Assembly: GCA_030731565.1 (NCBI GenBank)
Contig: JANQTT010000014.1
Location: forward strand, 1-7,528
Direction of reading: 5' to 3'
Length of the DNA: 7,528 nucleotides
Source: Rickettsiaceae bacterium
Lineage (GTDB): Bacteria > Pseudomonadota > Alphaproteobacteria > Rickettsiales > Rickettsiaceae
Part shown: one piece after another, positions 1 to 5,904 of the stretch
Layout: each line of letters opens with the position of its first letter
Position numbering within the stretch: position 1 is the first letter of the stretch
Program-made: the position numbers and the translations under genes
Notes under the pieces: generated by a model
Seen by the model: the letters and a program-made list of their open reading frames with translations, nothing else
The model's database searches: none
What the model was told of the DNA's origin: nothing

Positions 1-848
1 AAATCCATATATTGTTCAGTTTTGACAATATCGTTTATCTCTTGAAGTTTTTCAACGACTTGTTGTTTCATATTACCTAAATACATTGAAGATAATGAAC
101 AATCAGCCAAGTATTGTAGTCCTTGTTCATTAGCTTTTTTCATAAAATCGCTAAAATAGAATTGTTTATTATTTTCTTCTAGATGATCGTGTCTAATATA
201 ATGATCACCTTGCTTAGCAAGCAGCGCCGCTTCTTGCTTTAACACTTTGGCGTATGGAGTATCTGAACCTTCTAGGCTTTCCTTTATAAATTCAAGCAAA
301 GCCCTTGACTGTACCACCTTTTCACTTTCAGCAAAAGTTTTAGCATGATACATCATCATATCCCTAATAGTTCTAACCATATTCCAGCCTGGTAGCGTAT
401 TATAGCTGATATAAGCAATACCATTTTTGTTTAAATTCTTACTTGATATTTCAATAATTTTATCTTGAACAAAATCTGGAACCCAAGAAAGCACGCCATG
501 GCAAATAATATAATCAAATTTTCCAAAGGAATCGTCAATATCTGTTATTGAACAATGTTTTAATTCAATGTTTTTTAACCCTAATTCTTTAATATGCTTC
601 TTACCCGCATCAATTTGAACTTTTGATAAATCAATACCAATATATTCACCTTTTGGATAGTGAACCGCATGAGGGATAATATTACCGCCTTCTGCGCAAC
701 CAAGCTCAAGGACCCTAGCCGTCTCAATCTTTGGTGGATTCATACCAAATAAAGTTCCTAGAGTTGCTAGTTTTTCTGGGCTACTTTGTGCATAAGGATA
801 GCTTTGATAAGGGGTTTCATCATATGTGTTCTGTACGTTATCTGTCAT
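1..848 (-). CDS. Class I SAM-dependent methyltransferase with methyltransferase regulatory domain (partial; C-terminal part beyond left edge)
   Basis: The ATG is at 848-846, and 282 codons are visible before the reading frame leaves the window, with no stop. The N-terminal half is a Rossmann methyltransferase. The SAM-binding motif I is VLELGCAEGGN (residues 47-57), the acidic strand-2 motif is GIDLS (71-75), motif IV is FDYIICHGVLSWVP (111-124), and YNTLPGW (149-155) follows. From about residue 215 the segment HYIRHDHLEENN...FYFSDFMKKANEQGLQYL resembles the start of the methyltransferase regulatory domain (Pfam PF10119 type). This architecture, with an N-terminal YDETPYQSYPY-like signature, is shared with the Rickettsia protein-lysine methyltransferases PKMT1 and PKMT2, which methylate the surface protein OmpB. 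Those proteins are about 500-550 residues, so roughly half should lie outside. It lies 25 bases downstream of an outer-membrane protein gene on the same strand, with no hairpin or promoter between, so co-transcription is likely. There is no signal peptide, so it should act in the cytoplasm. The methyltransferase fold is certain; protein lysine as substrate is inferred from family resemblance. Confidence 0.88.
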   Translation of the reverse strand, partial: MTDNVQNTYDETPYQSYPYAQSSPEKLATLGTLFGMNPPKIETARVLELGCAEGGNIIPHAVHYPKGEYIGIDLSKVQIDAGKKHIKELGLKNIELKHCSITDIDDSFGKFDYIICHGVLSWVPDFVQDKIIEISSKNLNKNGIAYISYNTLPGWNMVRTIRDMMMYHAKTFAESEKVVQSRALLEFIKESLEGSDTPYAKVLKQEAALLAKQGDHYIRHDHLEENNKQFYFSDFMKKANEQGLQYLADCSLSSMYLGNMKQQVVEKLQEINDIVKTEQYMD

Positions 849-873
849 AATTCTTTAATCTTCTTTTTTATTA

Positions 874-1731
874 TTATTTTACTGGAATTTTAAACGTGAA
901 GCCTAAAGTAAACTCACCAACTCCAATTGTTTTTTTAATTGGCTTTTCGGATTTAAAACTTTGTGTTGCAATATCAAGTTTTTCATATTTAATTTTAATA
1001 TCCTTTACTACCTGTAGCTTTGCGCCTAAATCAACAGCAAAGTGATCGCTTATATCTTTAGATATACCACCACCAAATTGATATGCAAAGCAATTATGTA
1101 TATTCTTTTTTACCCTAAAAAACTCAATTGGTCCACCAAATCCTGGGAATACGGCTAAGCTAGCGTCTGGCTGCCAATATGTTCTTTGAGGTCTAATGTT
1201 AACTTGCGCTATACCTGCACCAAAAATTACATATGGTTTTAGGCCGAATTTTTGTTTCTCAAGCTCGTATATCCAATTCAACATAAATACATTAGCTGAC
1301 ACTTTAGTAATATCAGGAGTTGTTGGAATTCCCGCTGATGGAATTTGGGCTTGCACTGCAGCAGTCGCGGCTGCTTGCGTCATCCCTTGACCTACATGCG
1401 CTTGAATTGCCATCCCTTGAATAGATTCAGTCAAATCAACTGCTGGCAATCTGTATGCTAATCTATATTTTGGCTGGTGTGTACCTGAAATTTCTACTGC
1501 CATATTAGGGTAAAAACTATAACCAATACGTCCGCCATACATTCTTGACTGCTTCAGGCGCATCTTAGTTTCGCCCGCTTGAGATTTATAAGAAAATTCT
1601 TTAACCACCGGTTCTGAAATACCAAGCTCTGTTCCAATATATATGTATCTATCTTCTGCATTACTTGCAAGGGCAACATTATTATTTAATAGTATTACAC
1701 TTGCAAGGGCTGCTACTTTTAGATTATTCAT
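874..1731 (-). CDS. Outer-membrane beta-barrel surface protein (Rickettsiales opacity/Msp2-like)
   Basis: This 285-residue protein begins with a typical signal peptide: MNNLKVAALASVILLNNN followed by the AxA-type site ALA at 20-22, with likely cleavage before S23. The mature part starts RYIYIGTELG and alternates polar and hydrophobic/aromatic residues in strand-like blocks, for example GGRIGYSFYPNMAVEISG (67-84), KFGLKPYVIFGAGIA (161-175), FAYQFGGGI (215-223), FAVDLGAKLQVV (231-242) and the final GEFTLGFTFKIP (272-283). This is the layout of an 8-strand class barrel in the OMP_b-brl / Surface_Ag_2 families. An Ala/Gln-rich stretch (residues 107-135) is probably a surface loop. The mature chain is lysine-rich, including a cluster at 259-267 (KSEKPIKK). 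A Shine-Dalgarno-like AGGAAAGGA (reverse complement of 1735-1743) precedes the start closely, supporting this ATG. The stop is doubled (TAATAA). The methyltransferase gene follows 25 bases later. I recognise the general class but not a named ortholog. Confidence 0.8.
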   Translation of the reverse strand: MNNLKVAALASVILLNNNVALASNAEDRYIYIGTELGISEPVVKEFSYKSQAGETKMRLKQSRMYGGRIGYSFYPNMAVEISGTHQPKYRLAYRLPAVDLTESIQGMAIQAHVGQGMTQAAATAAVQAQIPSAGIPTTPDITKVSANVFMLNWIYELEKQKFGLKPYVIFGAGIAQVNIRPQRTYWQPDASLAVFPGFGGPIEFFRVKKNIHNCFAYQFGGGISKDISDHFAVDLGAKLQVVKDIKIKYEKLDIATQSFKSEKPIKKTIGVGEFTLGFTFKIPVK

Positions 1732-1770
1732 AGGTCCTTTCCTACAATTAAATCAATTTAATTTTGCAAG

Positions 1771-1798
1771 ATTATATATTCCTAATTTTAGACGTCAA
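1771..1798 (-). promoter_or_regulatory. Sigma-70 type promoter for the surface protein and methyltransferase genes
   Basis: Read on the minus strand, the -35 hexamer is TTGACG (1798-1793). After a 16-base spacer comes a perfect TATAAT -10 (1776-1771). This matches the consensus at 11 of 12 positions. Transcription would start near 1764, giving a leader of about 33 bases that contains the purine-rich ribosome binding site. It is the best promoter in the window, consistent with an abundant surface protein. The MITE-like element ends 29 bases upstream of the -35 box. Activity is inferred from consensus match only. Confidence 0.75.
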
Positions 1799-1818
1799 CC
1801 TAAATGACTATATATAAA

Positions 1819-1827
1819 TATATAAAT
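1819..1827. repeat. Left copy of candidate 9-base target-site duplication
   Basis: TATATAAAT directly abuts the left end of the inverted-repeat element and recurs identically at 1982-1990. The left flank contains the near-tandem unit TATATAAA twice (1811-1826), which lowers the weight of the match. Confidence 0.55.
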
Positions 1828-1981
1828 GGCATTCCTAACTAAATATAGATACTATAACCACCGTCACGTCATCCTGAATTTATTTCAGGATCCCTAAAAA
1901 AACAACAATCCACATTTTCCTTTAGATCCTGAAATAAATTCAGGATGACGGTTCTTGTATCTATATTTAGTTAGGAATGCC
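1828..1981. mobile_element. MITE-like non-coding element with 25-base terminal inverted repeats
   Basis: The 25 bases at 1828-1852 (starting GGCATTCCTAACTAAATA) are the exact reverse complement of 1957-1981. The 154-base unit has no reading frame of note. It is bordered on both sides by TATATAAAT (1819-1827 and 1982-1990), a 9-base perfect direct repeat expected of a target-site duplication. Inside lies a second inverted repeat (1867-1892 with 1925-1950). Together these features fit a miniature inverted-repeat transposable element mobilised in trans. The GGC...TTnnT...AATAAAT-like terminus and 9-base duplication are reminiscent of the IS903 branch of the IS5 family; that link is a guess. Caveat: the left flank is itself a tandem AT repeat, so the duplication could partly be chance. 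Confidence 0.72.
1867..1950. repeat. Nested inverted repeat carrying the ATCCTGAA/TTCAGGAT palindrome
   Basis: The 26 bases at 1867-1892 are the exact reverse complement of 1925-1950, separated by a 32-base loop. Each arm is itself a small palindrome, ATCCTGAA-(5 bases)-TTCAGGAT, so the region can fold either as one long stem or as two short hairpins. The left side has an extra CGTCA (CGTCACGTCATCC against CGTCATCC on the right), a 5-base tandem duplication that breaks the symmetry between this stem and the outer terminal repeats. From memory, motifs of this GTCATCCTGAA...TTCAGGATC form are abundant dispersed repeats in Rickettsiales and some other host-associated bacteria. Confidence 0.85.
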
Positions 1982-1990
1982 TATATAAAT
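1982..1990. repeat. Right copy of candidate 9-base target-site duplication
   Basis: TATATAAAT immediately follows the right terminal inverted repeat and is identical to the 9 bases before the left terminal repeat. It is the expected footprint of a single insertion event, subject to the low-complexity caveat. Confidence 0.55.
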
Positions 1991-2142
1991 TCACCAAAGG
2001 CTGTTTTATCAAAAATTTTATATAAATTAACATAAAATTAGCCACAACACTATATCTGCGCAGTTACAAAAAAAGCACGCGCTTTAAATCCCTTTTTTAG
2101 AAACAATTTTTAATTCATACCAATAATAAACATATAGTTAAT

Positions 2143-2189
2143 ATTCTATATATAGTATGTTAAAAGAAAAAATACACAATATATACAAA
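2143..2189 (+). promoter_or_regulatory. Tandem candidate NrdR boxes upstream of nrdAB
   Basis: Box 1 (2143-2158, ATTCTATATATAGTAT) and box 2 (2174-2189, ACACAATATATACAAA) match the NrdR consensus ACACWATATWTWGTGT at 13 and 12 of 16 positions. Their start-to-start distance is 31 bases, the spacing (15-16 bases between boxes, about three helical turns) typical of paired NrdR sites in front of ribonucleotide reductase operons. Box 2 ends 7 bases before the proposed nrdA -35 hexamer, a sensible place for a repressor. Each box is imperfect and the background is AT-rich, so the evidence rests on spacing plus location. An isolated weaker match lies at 2047-2062. Confidence 0.55.
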
Positions 2190-2196
2190 ATATCTA

Positions 2197-2225
2197 TTGA
2201 AGAGAAATAGCCAAAAGCTTATCAT
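2197..2225 (+). promoter_or_regulatory. Putative sigma-70 promoter of nrdAB
   Basis: TTGAAG (2197-2202), a 17-base spacer and TATCAT (2220-2225) match the consensus at 4 and 5 of 6 positions with optimal spacing. Transcription would begin near 2232, giving a leader of about 50 bases. That leader ends in the ribosome binding site GAGGA (2268-2272), 9 bases before the nrdA ATG. A second possible -10, TATAAA at 2232-2237, lacks a suitably placed -35. Confidence 0.5.
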
Positions 2226-2281
2226 TAAAGGTATAAATTTTCGCTGAAAAGTAATTTTAATAATAGTGAGGAATTGCAAAA

Positions 2282-4135
2282 ATGACCGTTGCCAAAAAAA
2301 TCAAATTTAACATTAAAATAGATAGAAGCAGAGATAATAACCTTACTAATTTCGGAAAAGCAGTTCTGAAAGATCGGTATCTCCTTGAAGGAGAAGATTA
2401 TCAAGACCTATTTGCTCGCGTTTCTTCTTATTACGCTGACGACCAAACCCACGCCGACAAAATGTATGATTACATGAGTAAATTGTGGTTTATGCCTGCG
2501 ACCCCTATATTAAGTAATGGGGGAACAGACCGCGGGCTGCCTATTTCTTGCTTCTTGAATGAAACTGAAGATAGCTTAGAAAGCATAGTCGAAACTTGGA
2601 ATGAAAATGTTTGGCTTGCAGCACGTGGAGGCGGAATTGGCAGCTATTGGGGTAATGTTAGATCAATTAATGAAACAGTACGTGGCAACGGCAAAACATC
2701 TGGCATTATTCCGTTTTTAAAAGTTCAAGATTCAATGACTCTTGCTATTTCCCAAGGCTCTTTAAGGCGCGGAAGCTCTGCAGTATACTTACCAATTGAT
2801 CACCCAGAAATTGAAGAATTCATTGACCTAAGACGCCCAACTGGTGGGGACGTTAATAGGAGAGCGCTTAATATCCATCATGGAGTTTGTATTACTGACG
2901 CTTTTATGGAAGCTGTAGAAAACAATAAAAGCTGGGATTTAATAAGCCCACTTACAAAAAAAGTGATTACTTCAGTGAGTGCTAGAGAGCTTTGGAGCAA
3001 ATTACTTACAACCAGAATAGAAACTGGAGAGCCATATATGCTATTTATCGATAGCGTCAATAAGCATATCCCTGAACACCATAAAAAACTAGGTCTAAAA
3101 GTAAAAACTTCAAATCTATGTGCAGAAATAACTTTGCCTACTGGGGTAGATCATTTGGGTAAGAATCGAACCGCTGTATGTTGCCTTTCATCTTTGAACC
3201 TTGAAAATTTTCAAGCCTGGAAAGATGATCAGGAATTTATTCCAAATGTAATGCGTTTCCTTGATAATGTATTAGAAGACTTTATCCAAAATGCTCCAGA
3301 GACAATGGCGCGGGCTGTTTATTCTGCTCAAAGGGAGCGTAGTATTGGTTTAGGAGTTATGGGAATGCATTCATTCTTGCAATCACAAAATGTTCCAATT
3401 GAATCAGTGATGGCAAAAGTATGGAATAATAAAATATTTGAACATATTAGCAAAGAAGCCGATAGAGCATCAAAAATGCTTGCAGAAGAAAGAGGCGCCT
3501 GCCCAGATGCAGAAGAAGTGGGGGTAAAAGAAAGATTTAGTAACAAAACGTCAATTGCACCAACAGCTTCTATATCTATAATATGCGGTAATTCATCACC
3601 TGGTATTGAGCCCTATGCAGCTAATAGCTTTACTCAAAAAACTCTAAGCGGTTCGTTTACTGTAAAAAACAAAAACTTAGTAAAATTACTTGAAACAAAA
3701 GGATTTAATAATGATCAGGTTTGGTCCTCAATTTCAACACACGAAGGCTCTGTTCAACATCTTAATTTTTTGACTGACCATGAAAAAGATGTATTCAAAA
3801 CAGCACCTGAAATTAATCAGAATTGGCTAATTGAACTAGCATCCGACCGTACGGAATATATCTCACAAGCGCAATCATTAAATATATTTATACCTGGTGA
3901 TACAAGCAAGCAGTATTTGCATGATATCCACTTTAAAGCATGGAAAAAAGGCGTTAAAAGCTTATATTATTGCCGCTCAACTTCAATACAAAGAGCTGAC
4001 AAAGTTTCGCATACAGTGACCCAAGCTCGGGAAATGGTTGAACTTGAAAAAAGAAATAATGCCGCGCCAGGTTTACCAGCGGTGCGCCCTGAAAGAATAG
4101 AAAATAATTACGACGAATGCTTAGCTTGTCAATAA
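2282..4135 (+). CDS. nrdA: Ribonucleoside-diphosphate reductase, large (catalytic) subunit, class I
   Basis: NrdA reduces ribonucleotides to deoxyribonucleotides for DNA synthesis together with the radical-generating NrdB encoded next. Of the 617 residues, the active-site cysteine pair is C90 (in PISCFLN) and C300 (in AVCCLSSLNL). The thiyl-radical cysteine with its partners is N278-C280-E282 in SNLCAEITLPT. The substrate-phosphate loop is APTASISIICGNSSPGIEP (426-444). The radical-transfer tyrosine pair is Y562-Y563 in KSLYYCRS. The C-terminal tail ends DECLACQ, so C613 and C616 form the redox pair that thioredoxin or glutaredoxin recharges; here it is CxxC rather than the CxxxxC of E. coli. 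The protein is about 145 residues shorter than E. coli NrdA (761), mainly because the N-terminal ATP-cone is absent. An overall-activity switch by dATP is therefore not expected through this subunit. The start is supported by GAGGA 9 bases upstream. It is first in an operon with nrdB. Confidence 0.97.
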   Translation: MTVAKKIKFNIKIDRSRDNNLTNFGKAVLKDRYLLEGEDYQDLFARVSSYYADDQTHADKMYDYMSKLWFMPATPILSNGGTDRGLPISCFLNETEDSLESIVETWNENVWLAARGGGIGSYWGNVRSINETVRGNGKTSGIIPFLKVQDSMTLAISQGSLRRGSSAVYLPIDHPEIEEFIDLRRPTGGDVNRRALNIHHGVCITDAFMEAVENNKSWDLISPLTKKVITSVSARELWSKLLTTRIETGEPYMLFIDSVNKHIPEHHKKLGLKVKTSNLCAEITLPTGVDHLGKNRTAVCCLSSLNLENFQAWKDDQEFIPNVMRFLDNVLEDFIQNAPETMARAVYSAQRERSIGLGVMGMHSFLQSQNVPIESVMAKVWNNKIFEHISKEADRASKMLAEERGACPDAEEVGVKERFSNKTSIAPTASISIICGNSSPGIEPYAANSFTQKTLSGSFTVKNKNLVKLLETKGFNNDQVWSSISTHEGSVQHLNFLTDHEKDVFKTAPEINQNWLIELASDRTEYISQAQSLNIFIPGDTSKQYLHDIHFKAWKKGVKSLYYCRSTSIQRADKVSHTVTQAREMVELEKRNNAAPGLPAVRPERIENNYDECLACQ

Positions 4136-4154
4136 AACTAAAGGAGATACACAA

Positions 4155-5156
4155 ATGTCATTACTAAACTCAAAACCAATTTACAAACCATTTGCGTATC
4201 CATGGGCATACGAAGCATGGCATATACAGCAAAAAATCCATTGGCTGCCTGAAGAAGTTCCACTAGCCGATGACGTTAAAGACTGGAAATATAACCTATC
4301 TGCAGGCGAAAAACACCTTCTTACCCAAATTTTTAGGTTTTTCACACAAGCTGATATTGAAGTAAATAACTGTTATATGAAGCATTACTCACAAGTTTTT
4401 CAGCCAACGGAAGTACAAATGATGCTTTCAGCATTTTCAAATATGGAAACAATTCATATTGCAGCCTACTCTCATCTTTTGGATACTATTGGAATGGACG
4501 AAACCGAATACCAGGCCTTTATGAAGTATAAGGAGATGAAAGATAAATATGATTACATGCAAAAATTCGGAGTAGAAACAAAAGAAGATATAGCAACTAC
4601 CCTAGCAGTATTCGGCGCCTTTACTGAAGGGCTACAGCTTTTTGCATCTTTTGCTATACTTTTAAATTTCCCACGATTTAATAAAATGAAAGGAATGGGG
4701 CAAATTGTGACTTGGTCTGTCAGGGACGAAACCTTACATACTAATTCTATAATCAACTTATTTAAAACTTTTGTTCAAGAAAACCCAGAAGTATGGAATG
4801 AGAAATTAAGAAGTAGACTCTACGAAGCATGCGCTACGATTGTTCACTTTGAAGACGCATTTATTGAACTTGCTTTTGAGGTTGGCGGCATTGAGGGGCT
4901 AACAGCTCGTGAAGTACGCCAATATATCCGGTATATAGCCGACAGAAGATTAATGCAACTTGGCCTTAAAGAGATTTACTTGGTAGACAACAACCCTCTT
5001 CCTTGGATTGATGAAATGCTAAATGGCGTTGAGCACGCTAATTTCTTCGAAGCCAGAGCAACAGAATATACCAAAGCTGCAACAACTGGTACATGGGATA
5101 ACGTTTTTACAAATATGGATGCAAAAAAGAACGCTAACAAAGAAAAAACGAAATAG
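4155..5156 (+). CDS. nrdB: Ribonucleoside-diphosphate reductase, small (radical) subunit, class I
   Basis: NrdB houses the dimetal centre and tyrosyl radical that starts catalysis in NrdA. In the 333 residues the metal ligands fall exactly on the family spacing: D67, E98 and H101 (METIHIAAY), E158 (FTEGLQL), E192 and H195 (RDETLH), corresponding to D84, E115, H118, E204, E238 and H241 of E. coli. Y105 is the radical tyrosine, so this is not the tyrosine-less chlamydial (class Ic) type. D191 before E192 fits the radical-transfer path. The C-terminal region has YTKAATTGTWDNVF (305-318), then a short lysine/asparagine-rich tail. The tail should include the peptide that docks on NrdA. No ATP-cone is fused here either. 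A strong Shine-Dalgarno AAGGAGAT (4141-4148) lies in the 19-base gap after nrdA, indicating a two-gene operon, and a hairpin follows the stop. Confidence 0.97.
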   Translation: MSLLNSKPIYKPFAYPWAYEAWHIQQKIHWLPEEVPLADDVKDWKYNLSAGEKHLLTQIFRFFTQADIEVNNCYMKHYSQVFQPTEVQMMLSAFSNMETIHIAAYSHLLDTIGMDETEYQAFMKYKEMKDKYDYMQKFGVETKEDIATTLAVFGAFTEGLQLFASFAILLNFPRFNKMKGMGQIVTWSVRDETLHTNSIINLFKTFVQENPEVWNEKLRSRLYEACATIVHFEDAFIELAFEVGGIEGLTAREVRQYIRYIADRRLMQLGLKEIYLVDNNPLPWIDEMLNGVEHANFFEARATEYTKAATTGTWDNVFTNMDAKKNANKEKTK

Positions 5157-5166
5157 TTTTTATAAA

Positions 5167-5205
5167 TATATTAATCCTTAGATAAAAAATCTGAGGATTA
5201 ATATA
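5167..5205 (+). terminator. Hairpin terminator after nrdAB
   Basis: Starting 10 bases after the nrdB stop, 5167-5183 pairs with 5189-5205 through a 5-base loop. It is a 17-pair stem with one G-U wobble (5179 with 5193). The stem is AT-rich and lacks an immediate U-run; the nearest is TTTTTT at 5221-5226. It may therefore act as a leaky terminator or a 3'-end stabiliser rather than a strong intrinsic terminator. Confidence 0.65.
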
Positions 5206-5224
5206 GAAATTAGCAAAAACTTTT

Positions 5225-5251
5225 TTGACATATTTAGAAAAAGCTTATAGT
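5225..5251 (+). promoter_or_regulatory. Putative promoter of the 123-residue orphan gene
   Basis: A perfect TTGACA -35 (5225-5230) is followed after 15 bases by TATAGT (5246-5251), 5 of 6 to the -10 consensus. The spacer is short. TAGTTT at the ideal 17 bases is a poor -10. Transcription would start near 5258, about 57 bases before the ATG at 5315. Its position right after the nrdB hairpin supports separate transcription of the downstream gene. Confidence 0.42.
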
Positions 5252-5314
5252 TTGTATTCTTAAAATATGAGTTATAGATAATACGAATTATATAGTAATT
5301 AATCTAGAAAAATT

Positions 5315-5686
5315 ATGAGCAAAAAAACCTCAGGATTGGATTTTAAAAACTTTTCAAAAGAAGAAAAAGATTTCTTTTTAAACCAGTGGCTCCCAGAGAT
5401 AGAGAAGCAAGTAAAAAAAGCTGGCGGTATGGAAGGATTTTTAAAAGCTAATGAACACCTAGCACCCCAACTCAAAGAAATTTCATTAAAAAGCGGGAAT
5501 AATATAACTAAGTCTGCGCCTAAAACATTTCCCGAATTGGGCATTACGCAAAAACAGTTAGAAAAATCTTATGAAAAGCAGCTTAAAATATTAGATAGTG
5601 TAATAACACCGCCGCTAAGCGAAGAAAAGTTATCTGAAGATGATACGCCTATTATGGGCGAAGATAAAATCGATAAATCAGAATAG
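5315..5686 (+). CDS. Hypothetical charged protein, 123 residues, unknown function
   Basis: I do not recognise this protein. It is 123 residues with about 20 lysines and many glutamates, no signal peptide, no membrane segment and no cysteine, so it is predicted to be soluble and cytosolic or secreted by a non-Sec route. The N-terminal half (SKEEKDFFLNQWLPEIEK, then a GGMEGFLK turn) looks helical and amphipathic. A proline- and serine-containing linker (66-75) leads to a second helix, TQKQLEKSYEKQLKILDSV (78-96). The last 25 residues (SEEKLSEDDTPIMGEDKIDK) are acidic and probably disordered. The start ATG has only a weak purine stretch (AGAAAAA) upstream. It stands alone between the nrdAB hairpin and nadA, with its own candidate promoter. 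The frame is open over 370 bases of AT-rich DNA with a sensible amino-acid mix, which favours a real gene. It could be a lineage-specific protein or a small effector; there is no direct evidence for either. Confidence 0.7.
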   Translation: MSKKTSGLDFKNFSKEEKDFFLNQWLPEIEKQVKKAGGMEGFLKANEHLAPQLKEISLKSGNNITKSAPKTFPELGITQKQLEKSYEKQLKILDSVITPPLSEEKLSEDDTPIMGEDKIDKSE

Positions 5687-5871
5687 CATTTATTATATAG
5701 CTCCAAGCCTTTAGCCTAAACTATAAAACTATATTTTTATGCTATAGCAGAAGTAAGATAATTATGGTATATTCATAAGGAATATTTTATATTTTTAACT
5801 TCGTTTACAAAAAAGACTAAAAGCAAATTTAAATATCACACAAAGAATCAAAAAAATTATATTGTTTAAGC

Positions 5872-5877
5872 TATAAT
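5872..5877 (+). promoter_or_regulatory. Putative -10 element of nadA
   Basis: A perfect TATAAT lies 27 bases before the nadA ATG, giving a short leader from about 5884. No acceptable -35 hexamer is seen at 16-18 bases, and there is no TGn extension, so support is limited to the -10 and its position. The nadA ribosome binding site is weak: AAGAAG at 5885-5890 is too far from the ATG to be convincing. Confidence 0.4.
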
Positions 5878-5904
5878 GGCGCGTAAGAAGCAAATTAAAT
5901 ATCA

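Larger units (their letters stand above)
1732..2281. other. Divergent intergenic region between surface protein gene and nrdA
   Basis: This 550-base gap has no credible coding frame on either strand. From left to right it holds the surface-protein promoter (1771-1798), an AT tandem tract (1811-1827), the MITE-like inverted-repeat element (1828-1981), an unassigned AT-rich stretch (1991-2142), two candidate NrdR boxes (2143-2189) and the nrdA promoter and leader (2197-2281). Within the unassigned stretch I see only a small hairpin (AAAGC/GCTTT, 2072-2085) beside a run of seven A, which would read as a weak terminator on the minus strand. Confidence 0.8.

Noticed and set aside
1196..1390. Plus-strand 64-codon open frame inside the surface protein gene.
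   Set aside because: It lies antisense to a well-supported coding region with signal peptide and barrel pattern, and has no ribosome binding site or family resemblance.
1828..1981. Reading the long inverted repeat as a bidirectional transcription terminator.
   Set aside because: The flanking genes diverge from this region, so neither would need a terminator here, and there is no U-run; direct flanking repeats fit a mobile element better.
2068..2085. Short hairpin AAAGC/GCTTT next to seven A, terminator-like on the minus strand.
   Set aside because: A five-pair stem with no gene on that strand to terminate; noted in the intergenic entry but not called.
2878..3546. Minus-strand open frames of 60 and 72 codons within nrdA.
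   Set aside because: They are antisense shadows of nrdA, whose catalytic motifs run straight through the region.
5299..5544. Minus-strand 81-codon frame opposite the orphan gene.
   Set aside because: It has no ribosome binding site or promoter and a less plausible amino-acid order. The plus-strand frame is longer and has an upstream promoter-like sequence, although neither has a known homolog, so this is a judgement.
5683..5746. Repeat arms ATAGCAT/ATGCTAT and TATAGC/GCTATA after the orphan gene, plus a small ATAAAA/TTTTAT hairpin inside.
   Set aside because: Arms of 6-7 bases with loops near 40 bases and overlapping alternatives are expected in AT-rich DNA; there is no clear terminator tail.
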